Positions 19,115-26,991 of a stretch of DNA of 64,000 nucleotides are shown piece after piece. The DNA comes from Desulfuromonadales bacterium. Lineage in GTDB: Bacteria; Desulfobacterota; Desulfuromonadia; Desulfuromonadales; BM103. Position numbers and translations under genes: made by a program. Numbering within the stretch: position 1 is the first letter of the stretch; the number at the start of each line of letters is the position of its first letter. The notes under the pieces were generated by a model. It was not told the origin of the DNA. It made no database searches and saw only the letters and a list, made by a program, of their open reading frames with translations. The stretch is taken from positions 1-64,000 of the forward strand of contig JAMONP010000097.1 of the NCBI GenBank assembly GCA_027065695.1, written 5' to 3'.

Positions 19115-19130
19115 TGGTACGTTCCTTGCT
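19115..19130 (+). promoter_or_regulatory. Sigma-54 (-24/-12) promoter
   Basis: TGGTACGTTCCTTGCT differs from the consensus TGGCACG-N4-TTGCW at one base, with GG and GC separated by exactly 10 bp. Transcription would start near 19141, giving a leader of about 50 nt before the GTG at 19192. It is the only strong sigma-54 match I found upstream of this cluster. Confidence 0.82.
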
Positions 19131-19191
19131 GTAAATAGCTGCGGTCTTGATTTTGTTGCGAACGCTGTTAATTTATCTGCCAAGGAATACT

Positions 19192-20220
19192 GTGCCTCGA
19201 TTGATTTTTTTAGCTATTCTTCTGCTCGCCGTGGCAGCCATGAGTTTTACTGGGTGTAGCGATATCCCCACTGATCGCACCTATGCGCTCTGGCTGGATC
19301 ACGCTCCGACAGATGCCGACTGGGACCGGGCTTTGCCGCGAGAAGTTAGTGTCCGTGGCGGTCGTCCCCACAAGTTAAGCAGCTTTACCGATATTGATGA
19401 AGACACGGTCCACACCTCGACCGCTTCATGTCATCATGGTTCGCGTGTGCCGGAACCGGTTCAGGTTGATATCCGTGCTTTTTACACGGATGATGATCTT
19501 TTTCTGCGCTTGAGCTGGGAAGATGCGACACGTGATCAATCTATGCTTGACTGGCTGTTCGATGGTGAACAGTGGCAGAATACAGGTCAGATTGAAGACG
19601 GTTTCGGTTTACTGTGGGATGCGAAAGGGCAGTTTAATGATTTTTCCTGTTCTTACGCTTGCCACATCAATAAATTTGGCGTGAATCAGAATAGCTTTCG
19701 TGCTTCCAACAAGATGCGCATGGTCCAGGAGAAAGCCTGGCTGGATCTCTGGAACTGGAAAGCTGCACGTACTGCCAAGCTTGGGTTTGCCGATGATCGC
19801 TACCTGGATTCCAAAGGTATGCACGGCGATACTCCTGGCGAATTGTTCACTGAGAATTCCAAAGCTTATTTAAATAACCAGGATAATGTCAAACCTTTCA
19901 GCGCCGAAGACATGCCGATTTACGATGCAGAGCGACTGCCAGCAGACGAAGGTTCCCGTCCTCCAGGAAGCGTGGCCCCTGGCTATCTGGTTAAGCGACC
20001 GGTTGCTGGCCGGGCTGATGTTAGCGCTGTGTCTCGTTATGAACAGGGCCGCTGGATTGTTACGCTTCAGCGTGCTTTACAGACCGGAGATCCTTATGAT
20101 GTGGTTTTTGTCCCGGGAGACGAGATGGGGGTTGCTTTTGGGCTGGCGCTGATGGACCATTCTCTGTATGAGCATTATGCTTCGAATACTGTTGAACGAC
20201 TGGTGTTGTTGAAGCGATGA
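19192..20220 (+). CDS. Lipoprotein with ethylbenzene-dehydrogenase-like haem-binding domain
   Basis: 342 residues from GTG 19192 with AAGGA 6 bp upstream; the signal LIFLAILLLAVAAMSFTGC ends in a lipobox. The body (PEPVQVDIRAFYTDDDLFLRLSWEDATRD, DGFGLLWDAKG, later 'GVAFGLALMDHSLYEHYASN') follows the pattern of EB_dh/cytochrome c-552-DMSO-reductase-like beta-sandwich domains that bind haem b. It carries CSYACH, a CX3CH variant of the c-type haem motif, plus an earlier SCHHG. Whether haem is covalent is not clear. First gene of the sigma-54 cluster, so likely an envelope electron carrier. Confidence 0.7.
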   Translation: MPRLIFLAILLLAVAAMSFTGCSDIPTDRTYALWLDHAPTDADWDRALPREVSVRGGRPHKLSSFTDIDEDTVHTSTASCHHGSRVPEPVQVDIRAFYTDDDLFLRLSWEDATRDQSMLDWLFDGEQWQNTGQIEDGFGLLWDAKGQFNDFSCSYACHINKFGVNQNSFRASNKMRMVQEKAWLDLWNWKAARTAKLGFADDRYLDSKGMHGDTPGELFTENSKAYLNNQDNVKPFSAEDMPIYDAERLPADEGSRPPGSVAPGYLVKRPVAGRADVSAVSRYEQGRWIVTLQRALQTGDPYDVVFVPGDEMGVAFGLALMDHSLYEHYASNTVERLVLLKR

Positions 20221-20230
20221 GGGTGAGCGG

Positions 20231-20280
20231 TGAGGAGTGAGGAGTGAGGAGTGAGGAGTGAGGAGTGAGGAGTGAGGAGT
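20231..20280. repeat. Tandem 7-bp repeat (TGAGGAG x7)
   Basis: Seven perfect copies of TGAGGAG plus one extra T fill nearly the whole gap between two lipoprotein genes. Each unit contains a GAGGAG-like Shine-Dalgarno core, although the real ribosome site for the next gene is the AAGGAG at about 20289-20294. Confidence 0.95.
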
Positions 20281-20302
20281 GCAGGGTAAAAGGAGAATCT
20301 CT

Positions 20303-21058
20303 TTGAAGAAACTGAATCTGGTCTGTTTGTTGGTGTTGTTTATAGCGATGACCTTTCTTGCTGGATGTGGTGATGATGAGGCTGCTTCGATGAAGACATC
20401 GTCCGGACATAGCCGTCTGCAAGGACAGGTAACCATGCCCTTGGAAGGTGTGCACCTCTATGTCTACAAGCCTGGTATGGACCTTTATGGTCCTGCTTTT
20501 GCAATTTCAACTGCTACGGGCATTGACGGCAAGTTTGCCCTCGAGCTTCCTGATGGTGATTATGTTGCAGTGGCCAGGAAGCGTGCTGGAGGTGAAGAGA
20601 CCGGGCCGGTGGTTGCCGGTGACAACCGCAGTGAGTTCATAAAAGTTAGTGTGCAGGGTGGCGTTGTCGATATGCCGGTTTCGGCGCCGGTGAAGATCGG
20701 TGACCAGCGAAACTTTACCGGCGATATAGAAACTTCAAAAACCGGTCTTGCTGGCCAGATTCTGGATAGTGATGGTCAGCCTGTGGCAAACGCCAGGGTA
20801 CACGTCTATGATCATGTACAGATGTCTGAACGGCCAAAATTTGTATCTGAAAAGACTGGTCCTGACGGACGCTACCTGATTTATCTGCCTGACGGTGGTA
20901 CCTACTATCTGGCCGCTCGCGATAAATTCGGAGGGCCGCCAAAACTGGGTGATCTCTATGGACGCTACGATAAAGGTACAATTGAGCCCTCTGCCGTTGT
21001 GGTCAAAGAAGGGCAAATTCTGAAACAGGTTGTTATCACCGTGACCAAGGTCTGGTAA
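20303..21058 (+). CDS. Lipoprotein with carboxypeptidase-regulatory-like domains
   Basis: 251 residues from TTG 20303, preceded by AAGGAG; the reading frame is open further upstream only through the tandem repeat. Lipobox FLAGC. Two beta-sandwich repeats of the CarboxypepD_reg type are visible: LQGQVTMPLEGVHLYVYKP...GIDGKFALELPDGDYVAVARKR and LAGQILDSDGQPVANARVHVYDH...GPDGRYLIYLPDGGTYYLAARD. Such domains are structural or ligand-binding in the periplasm. Three bases separate it from the HEAT lipoprotein gene. Confidence 0.82.
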   Translation: MKKLNLVCLLVLFIAMTFLAGCGDDEAASMKTSSGHSRLQGQVTMPLEGVHLYVYKPGMDLYGPAFAISTATGIDGKFALELPDGDYVAVARKRAGGEETGPVVAGDNRSEFIKVSVQGGVVDMPVSAPVKIGDQRNFTGDIETSKTGLAGQILDSDGQPVANARVHVYDHVQMSERPKFVSEKTGPDGRYLIYLPDGGTYYLAARDKFGGPPKLGDLYGRYDKGTIEPSAVVVKEGQILKQVVITVTKVW

Positions 21059-21060
21059 GT

Positions 21061-21960
21061 ATGTTGCGTTATTTCTTTGCTGGTCTTTGCTTTTTTATGT
21101 TGTCAGCTTGCACCGCAGACCCGGTTCTAGACCTGAATCAACTTGAAGCCAACGCCCGTGGTGGCGACCAGCAGGCTATTGTCCAGCTTGTCGATTTGTT
21201 GTCTGCCCGGGAGCCTGGCCTTGCTGACCGCATTTACGCAATAACAATTGAGATTGGCGAAAAAGCTGTTCCGGTTTTGCTGGATAAGGTCCATTCAAAA
21301 GACAAGCAGTTACGCGAATATGCAATAGCCGCGTTGGGAACACTCAAAGTTGTTGATGCCATCCCTGCAATCAGCGATGTGCTATCTCAGAAGGCTTTGG
21401 AAAGACGATATGTTGCTGCCTGGGCACTCGGTGAGATCGGCAGTGAGGCCGTGGTTCCGGTGCTGATCAATGTCCTGGATGATGACAACAGCGAAGTTCG
21501 TCGTTATGCTACGCGTGCGCTGATCAAGCTGAACAAAACCGCAGTCATGCCATTAGTAGAATATCTCGCCAAGGCAAGTGGTGAAGGAGCGGCCGGAGCT
21601 ATTCGTGCGGTGGGTGATATTACTGACAAGCGGGCTCTGCAGGTGCTGCTGGCTCAGTCACAGGGCGAGCAGCGTGCCGAGGCGTTTCTGGCGTTGGGAA
21701 AGTTACGTGATCCTAGCGCCGAAGCTGCATTAGTTGCCGGTCTGCAAGATCCTGATTCGCTGGTGCGTATGAATGCCGCCATGGCCCTCGGTCGCCTGGG
21801 TGGCCCGGTCGCCGCAGAAGCTCTAACAAAAACACTTGAGGACGATGTTCATGTAGTGCGTGAATGGTCCGCACGTTCTCTCGAAATGATTACCGGAAAA
21901 CCGGTTTTGTATCGTAACAGTCACGATGAATATGTGCGGCCGTATCGGGTTTATCATTAA
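21061..21960 (+). CDS. HEAT-repeat lipoprotein
   Basis: 299 residues, signal with lipobox MLSAC, then about seven HEAT repeats (KDKQLREYAIAALGTLKVVDAIPAI, ERRYVAAWALGEIGSEAVVPVL, DNSEVRRYATRALIKL and others). A helical solenoid of this type is a protein-docking surface. It ends without a linker to an enzyme domain. The next gene is 192 bp away across a copy of the dispersed palindromic repeat, so an operon is likely but not certain. Confidence 0.88.
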   Translation: MLRYFFAGLCFFMLSACTADPVLDLNQLEANARGGDQQAIVQLVDLLSAREPGLADRIYAITIEIGEKAVPVLLDKVHSKDKQLREYAIAALGTLKVVDAIPAISDVLSQKALERRYVAAWALGEIGSEAVVPVLINVLDDDNSEVRRYATRALIKLNKTAVMPLVEYLAKASGEGAAGAIRAVGDITDKRALQVLLAQSQGEQRAEAFLALGKLRDPSAEAALVAGLQDPDSLVRMNAAMALGRLGGPVAAEALTKTLEDDVHVVREWSARSLEMITGKPVLYRNSHDEYVRPYRVYH

Positions 21961-21965
21961 AACAG

Positions 21966-22146
21966 GTACGCGGGACGCGGGACGAGGAACGAGAAAACCT
22001 TAAAGGCAGGAACGAGGGGCGCGGAACGAGAAAACCATGAAAACCATGAAAACCATAAAGACAATGAAAATAGAGTGCTTTTTTTGCTTTTTCGCGTCCC
22101 TCGTCCCGCGTCCCTCGTTCCAGGTTTTTCGCCCCGCGTCCCGGGT
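21966..22146. repeat. Dispersed palindromic repeat, copy 2
   Basis: Long copy: left arm of several GGGACGCGG/GACGAGGAACG blocks, an A-rich centre with short ACCATGAAA iterations (about 22036-22060), and a right arm of CGCGTCCCTCGTCCCGCG blocks. It ends 6 bp before the polyferredoxin start codon and would form a long imperfect hairpin in the mRNA. Confidence 0.85.
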
Positions 22147-22152
22147 TGTTAT

Positions 22153-23682
22153 ATGTTGAAAAATGTTCTCAATATACCATTTCTAGGGGCGATCATTCGT
22201 TCCCCCTGGACCTGGCGGTTACTGCGGCTGGCGATGCTGGGATTGCTTCTGGTCATGATCGCTTATGGCTGGCACCAGCATGCTATTCCCGGAGTGGATG
22301 TCCGTGATCCTCTGATGTACACGAACTTTACTACCTTCAACCTCTGGGTCTTCTGGATGATGGGTATGGTCGTCGTTGCTCTGTTCCTGGGTCGCTCCTG
22401 GTGTACCGTCTGCCCGGTCGGTTGGCTCAACGGTCTGCTCAGTCGCTTTGGTCTGCGCCGCGAGATGCCGTCATGGCTGGCGAATTTCGTTCCTGTCACT
22501 CTGGTGCTGGTGGTGTTGCAACTGCTGGTTTATTTCCTCTCCATCCATCGCTACCCGGATTACACTGCTGTTTTGCTCGCCTGGATGGTGATTCTGGCCA
22601 TTGTTGCTGGTTTAATTTTCCGGCGGCGCTCATTCTGTTTGCTGCTCTGCCCGGCGGGTGCCGTGTTCAGCCTCTATGCCCGCCTGGCTCCCTGGCAATT
22701 GCGGGTCAGGGAACAGGATGTTTGTGCTGGTTGTCAGGACAAACCGTGCATCTCGACAGATCTGGTTTGGAAAGAAGCGTCACTTGATGGGCTGAGTCTT
22801 AACTGGCGGACACGGTCAGAAGGCTGTCCGGTTGCCCTGGTGCCAGCAGAAATCAATGATAGTGCCGAATGCACCCTCTGCCTGAACTGTGTTCAGAACT
22901 GCTGCAACGATAATGTCACACTCGGTTTTCGCGGCTGGCCCGCAGATTTGCGTCAAGGTGGGTTACGTCCCGGTGAAACACTTTTTTTCCTGGTTCTGCT
23001 GGGCATGTTGACTGCCAACTTTGCCAAAGTATATGTAGACTTGCGCGAAGCGATCTTCTGGTTGCCGCAGAACCTGGCCTTGTCGCTCGGCTGGGACACT
23101 GCCGGGTTCTATCCCCTGGCGATGGTCTGGATCGGACTCATCTTCCCGCTGCTGTTACTTGTGCCGGGCTTACTTATATACTTGGTTGGCCAGATTAAGG
23201 TTTCAACTCTGGACAGTGAACCTTGCTGTGTAGGAAATGACACTGCAGGAAAAGACGCTGCTGCGGCATACTCATTTTCAGGATTTATGTCGTTGCTTGG
23301 ACGTTTAGCTCTGCCGTTGTTACCATTGGTTCTTACAGCCCATCTGATCCTTGCGGTCGTGAAATTGAATGCCAAGTTTGCTTATTTGCCGCTGGCACTT
23401 CAAGATCCCTCCGGGGTGAAGAGCTATCTGGCAATCAACGTCATGCAGACATTATCACCTCCTGGTGTTATCGTTTCTCTGGATATTCTTAAATGGGCGA
23501 TCGTTGTCTTGTTGGTGGTCGGATTTTTCCTGTCAGCTTTTGCCGCCTGGACTGTTGCGAAGACTGAAAATAAAGGACAGCAGACAATTGATCGACCATT
23601 TTTTGTCGCGGTCCTGGTGACTCTGGTCATCCTCTCCGGTTTTTATGGCTCTACGGTGATCGAATGGCTATTCGTTCGTTAG
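22153..23682 (+). CDS. NapH/NosR-type membrane polyferredoxin
   Basis: 509 residues from the ATG at 22153; an open frame to 22075 is encoded by the repeat and discounted. At least six membrane helices. Two CX2-3CP signatures sit after helices (CTVCPVGW and CLLLCPAGAVF), as in NapH/NosR/CcoG proteins, followed by cytoplasmic or periplasmic Cys sets CAGCQDKPC, EGCP and CTLCLNCVQNCC, enough for two 4Fe-4S clusters. The likely role is passing electrons across the membrane from the quinone or cytoplasmic side to an envelope partner. Overlaps the next gene by 19 bp. Confidence 0.88.
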   Translation: MLKNVLNIPFLGAIIRSPWTWRLLRLAMLGLLLVMIAYGWHQHAIPGVDVRDPLMYTNFTTFNLWVFWMMGMVVVALFLGRSWCTVCPVGWLNGLLSRFGLRREMPSWLANFVPVTLVLVVLQLLVYFLSIHRYPDYTAVLLAWMVILAIVAGLIFRRRSFCLLLCPAGAVFSLYARLAPWQLRVREQDVCAGCQDKPCISTDLVWKEASLDGLSLNWRTRSEGCPVALVPAEINDSAECTLCLNCVQNCCNDNVTLGFRGWPADLRQGGLRPGETLFFLVLLGMLTANFAKVYVDLREAIFWLPQNLALSLGWDTAGFYPLAMVWIGLIFPLLLLVPGLLIYLVGQIKVSTLDSEPCCVGNDTAGKDAAAAYSFSGFMSLLGRLALPLLPLVLTAHLILAVVKLNAKFAYLPLALQDPSGVKSYLAINVMQTLSPPGVIVSLDILKWAIVVLLVVGFFLSAFAAWTVAKTENKGQQTIDRPFFVAVLVTLVILSGFYGSTVIEWLFVR

Positions 23683-24143
23683 TCTTGCTGATTTTACTGG
23701 TCACGCTGGTCTCTGCGCCGGTGCAGGCCTGTTTTGGCCCGAAACTCTTTGTTGCGGTCGGCAAGCAGACGCAGGATGAAGTCATGTTTGCCCTGATCAC
23801 GCTCTATGTCCATGAAAAAACCGGAGTTGAAAGCACGCGTGTAGAGACCAGCAAGGATCAGAAGCTGATCGAGCTTTTGTCGGACGATAAAGCCGACCTG
23901 GTTCTGGTGCCGCTAGGTAAAGGGCTCGACAATGTCATTTTTTTTGTTGATGGTCTGTCGCTGCTGGTGACCGGTAAACGGCCTCAGCAGAACCTGCAAT
24001 TTACCACGGTTATACCGGCTATAAGGAAACTCAGTAAGCTGCTTGAATATGAAGCCGTTATGCTTTTAGTCAGTCGGGTTGATGCCGGACAAAGTCCCAT
24101 GGCTGTTGCCAGGAAATTCCTCATGGAAAATCGATGGATATGA
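23664..24143 (+). CDS. Small exported protein of unknown family
   Basis: 159 residues with a clear signal peptide (LVLLILLVTLVSAPVQA, cleavage before CFGPK). The mature protein starts with CFGPKLFVAVGKQTQDEVMFALITLYVHEKTGVES, followed by a Rossmann-like alternation of strands and helices that recalls one lobe of a glycine-betaine or molybdate-type binding protein (DKADLVLVPLGKGLD). The N-terminal Cys could be a lipidation or metal site, but the signal is not a good lipobox. Overlaps the polyferredoxin by 19 bp and the first beta-helix gene by 10 bp, so it is firmly part of the module. Function not known. Confidence 0.7.
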   Translation: MAIRSLVLLILLVTLVSAPVQACFGPKLFVAVGKQTQDEVMFALITLYVHEKTGVESTRVETSKDQKLIELLSDDKADLVLVPLGKGLDNVIFFVDGLSLLVTGKRPQQNLQFTTVIPAIRKLSKLLEYEAVMLLVSRVDAGQSPMAVARKFLMENRWI

Positions 24144-24949
24144 AAGTAAATTACCGAAAAATAATGGCTTTCATGGTGGCCACAGGTGTTGCCTTAATCT
24201 CTCTTGTATCATCGTTACAGGCAGCAGATGATCTACCTGATTATCAGGGTACGTATTCAGGAGATCTTGTCTGGCAAGGAACCGTAACCATGGCAGGCGA
24301 TGTCCTGATTATGCCGGGTGGCACCCTGACAATTCGCGCCGGAACACAAATTAATGTGATTCCTGCGCAAGGCACAAAGATTGCCCCGGACTACCTTTCA
24401 GCACTGACCGAGCTATTGATTCGCGGCAAACTTGATATTCAGGGGACAGCGCAAGCGCCGGTTCGATTCGTGATTGTAGAGACTGAGGAAACGGAAGAGA
24501 TTGCCTGGTCCGGCATTACTCTTGATAGGGCTGAAGAGAGTCTTATCCAGAACACAGAACTTGAGCGTGCCGATATGGCTATTAGATGCGTAGGTTCTTC
24601 GCCAGTAATCAAAGGTAACCGTATCCTTAAGAGTCGTTATGGCATTGTTGCCCAACAACAGAGTCATCCAAAAATTCTTGAAAACATAATTATGGATGGG
24701 GAAGGGGGCATTTTCTGCTGGCGTGGTTCCAACCCCTATCTGCTGGATAACCAGATTACCGGTCACGATGAAGAGGCGGTGTTTGTTGATAGCAGCAGTC
24801 GCCCCTGGCTGGATCGTAACCTGATAAGTGGCAATAGTATCGGCTTGGCACTTTATCCTCGCGACCTGCCTTTTGATTCGGTGTTGGTGACAGGCAATAC
24901 TGAAAATCTCCGCTGGCTTGGTCGTCAGGGACAGGCAGGTGATCAATGA
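24134..24949 (+). CDS. NosD-like right-handed beta-helix protein (first)
   Basis: 271 residues, signal peptide about 1-30 (MAFMVATGVALISLVSSLQA). Pectate-lyase-like turns: GTYSGDLVWQGTVTMAGDVLIMPGGTLTIRAGTQINV, then IKGNRILKSRYGIVAQQQSHPKILENII and NQITGHDEEAVFVD. NosD proteins with this fold help mature copper sites of N2O reductase; here no nosZ is seen. Overlaps the next beta-helix gene by 4 bp (ATGA), so the two helices probably act as a pair. Confidence 0.82.
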   Translation: MDMKVNYRKIMAFMVATGVALISLVSSLQAADDLPDYQGTYSGDLVWQGTVTMAGDVLIMPGGTLTIRAGTQINVIPAQGTKIAPDYLSALTELLIRGKLDIQGTAQAPVRFVIVETEETEEIAWSGITLDRAEESLIQNTELERADMAIRCVGSSPVIKGNRILKSRYGIVAQQQSHPKILENIIMDGEGGIFCWRGSNPYLLDNQITGHDEEAVFVDSSSRPWLDRNLISGNSIGLALYPRDLPFDSVLVTGNTENLRWLGRQGQAGDQ

Positions 24950-26091
24950 TGCGTTGTTGCTGTCTTGTGCTACTCATAATATTCTTTGCACCGCTGTCAT
25001 CATTGGCTGGTGAGACTAAGGTCTATCCCCGTGAGGTACAAATCTACCCCCGTGAGGTACAAATCTACCGAGGAGAACAGACCCTTTTTGAGGATACGGT
25101 CTGGAGCGGCGAGATTCTTATAGACGGAATATTGACGGTGGCTGCCGGAGTGACGCTGGAAATCCGACCAGGCAGCCGGGTGAGCTTCACCCGTTTTGAC
25201 AGCAACGGTGATGGTATCGGTGAACATGAAATCTTCACCCAGGGAACGCTTCGTGTCCTCGGCACAGAGGAAGAACCGGTACTTTTTACCTCCGCAGAAG
25301 AGATTCCCCGTCCCGGTGACTGGGGGACGATCAACATGATGGTGAGCGAAACAGAAAACCTTCTGCAATATTCTATCGTCGAATATGGCTACCGTGGTTT
25401 TCACGCTCACTTCTCTCGGGCCAGGCTGCAAAACAGTACTTTCAGAAACAATATGCGTGGCGCACAATTCCAGGAATCACAAGTAGTTATTGATGGTTGT
25501 CGCTTTCTTGATAATAACAACGGCGTGCAGTTCCGCGACAGTAAAGTCACCTTGAGTGGTTCCTTTATTTCCGGCAACCAATGGGGCCTACGCTGTGTCT
25601 ACAGTGATCTGATAATGACCGACAATGTGATTGAAAACAACCTGGTCAATGGTGTGAACATCCGTGACGGTAAGATCAATGCGCAAGGCAACCGAATTGT
25701 CAATAACCGTCGCGGGCTTTACTTGCAACGTAGTGAAGGGCGGGTTGTTGGCAACGATTTGTCCGGCAACAGCGAGCATGGCATTTTTCTTGAAGACTCG
25801 AATGTTGAGGTCGTTGACAACCGCCTCGCTGAAAATGGCCGTGCTGGTGTGCGCTGGTTGAACAGTAAGGGACGTCTGGCGCGCAACCTGATCGCTGATA
25901 ACGGCGTCTACGGGCTCATCAACGATGGTACAACTGCTGTTTCTGCCCGCAATAACTGGTGGGGGACTATTGACCCCGCCGATATCGTTGCAGCCATCCG
26001 TGACGGTCGGAATCGACCCGGGTTGGGGCTGGTTGATAACCGTTATGCTTTGATGCAGCCATTGCCTTTTGATTTGTTGGGGACGCCATGA
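24946..26091 (+). CDS. NosD-like right-handed beta-helix protein (second)
   Basis: 381 residues, signal peptide about 1-21. The solenoid is very regular (SKVTLSGSFISGNQWGLRC, SDLIMTDNVIENNLVNGV, DGKINAQGNRIVNNRRGL, and so on), with a closing ARNNWWG motif typical of NosD/pectate-lyase-like proteins. Just after the signal, YPREVQI is encoded twice in a row by a perfect 21-bp duplication (25024-25044 and 25045-25065). Likely periplasmic; overlaps both neighbours by 4 bp. Confidence 0.84.
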   Translation: MMRCCCLVLLIIFFAPLSSLAGETKVYPREVQIYPREVQIYRGEQTLFEDTVWSGEILIDGILTVAAGVTLEIRPGSRVSFTRFDSNGDGIGEHEIFTQGTLRVLGTEEEPVLFTSAEEIPRPGDWGTINMMVSETENLLQYSIVEYGYRGFHAHFSRARLQNSTFRNNMRGAQFQESQVVIDGCRFLDNNNGVQFRDSKVTLSGSFISGNQWGLRCVYSDLIMTDNVIENNLVNGVNIRDGKINAQGNRIVNNRRGLYLQRSEGRVVGNDLSGNSEHGIFLEDSNVEVVDNRLAENGRAGVRWLNSKGRLARNLIADNGVYGLINDGTTAVSARNNWWGTIDPADIVAAIRDGRNRPGLGLVDNRYALMQPLPFDLLGTP

Positions 26092-26987
26092 AGTATTTGC
26101 TTCTTATGCTGACTTTCCTCCTTACCGGTGCTGTTCTAAGTGGTTGCGAACAACCCCTTGAAGGTCCGCCGATTCGGATCGGCTATATGAATTGCAACAG
26201 CGTTAAGGAAACTATGGAGCGCTTCCAGCCGCTGACTGCCTATCTGCAACAACAGCTTGGTCGACCTGTTGAGGCTATTCCGGTAGACACGCAGGATCTG
26301 GAATCACGCTTTGCCGCCGGTGAGTTTGACTTTGTTCATGGCAATAGTCTTCTCTACGTCATCTTGAAAGAGAATCATGACCTGCAGCTGGTTGCGACAG
26401 AGAAGCGCGGGCAGTTCGGTTCTCGCACCGCTGGTGCCATAATAGTCCGTCGCGACAGTCCTATAAAGTCGCTCAAGGATTTAAAAGGCAAGCGCATGAT
26501 CTTCGGCCCGCAATTGGCACCGTCTGGCTATATGGCCCAGTACGATTTGATGCTGCAGGCAGGCTTCGACCCTGATCGTGAACTGGATTACTACGCTCTT
26601 CCACGGGGCACCTTCAAGCATGAAAAGGTTATATACGGTGTTTACTTCGGTGCATTTGATGCTGCGGCTGCGCCAGCACTGGATCTTGAGATTATGACGC
26701 GTGAAGGCAAGATCAGCGCCGATGATTTTCGGGTGTTGGCACAGAGTGAAACAATTCCATACTGTACTTTTGGTGCATCAAAAAATGTGGATTCAAAGTT
26801 AACGGAGAAATTCCGTAAAGCCTTACTGGATTTGACTCCTGAGACTACTGTGGAGGTTGATGGCCAAAGGCTCAAGGTGCTCGATGCAGCCTGGATCGAT
26901 GGTTTCGAGACGCTGCTGGATAAAGATTACGACCCCATCAGGGTTATGGCGAAACGCGTCAATATGCCGCCATACCAGGAGTTCTGA
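26088..26987 (+). CDS. PhnD-like substrate-binding lipoprotein
   Basis: 299 residues, lipobox VLSGC. The body (IRIGYMNCNSVKETMERFQPLTAYLQQQLGRPVEAIPV, FAAGEFDFVHGNSLLYVILKE, LKGKRMIFGPQLAPSGYMAQYDLML, GVYFGAFDAAAAPAL) matches the PhnD/phosphite-type periplasmic binding fold used by ABC transporters and by some sensor systems. No ABC permease or ATPase is in the cluster, so it may deliver a ligand to another envelope protein rather than feed a classic importer. Overlaps the previous gene by 4 bp. Confidence 0.84.
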   Translation: MKYLLLMLTFLLTGAVLSGCEQPLEGPPIRIGYMNCNSVKETMERFQPLTAYLQQQLGRPVEAIPVDTQDLESRFAAGEFDFVHGNSLLYVILKENHDLQLVATEKRGQFGSRTAGAIIVRRDSPIKSLKDLKGKRMIFGPQLAPSGYMAQYDLMLQAGFDPDRELDYYALPRGTFKHEKVIYGVYFGAFDAAAAPALDLEIMTREGKISADDFRVLAQSETIPYCTFGASKNVDSKLTEKFRKALLDLTPETTVEVDGQRLKVLDAAWIDGFETLLDKDYDPIRVMAKRVNMPPYQEF

Positions 26988-26991
26988 GCTG

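Noticed and set aside
22075-22152. Upstream extension of the polyferredoxin gene
   Set aside because: The added residues are translated dispersed repeat; the ATG at 22153 directly precedes conserved sequence.
25000-25470. Minus-strand frame opposite the second NosD-like gene
   Set aside because: Antisense shadow of a regular beta-helix gene; no signal, motif or ribosome site.
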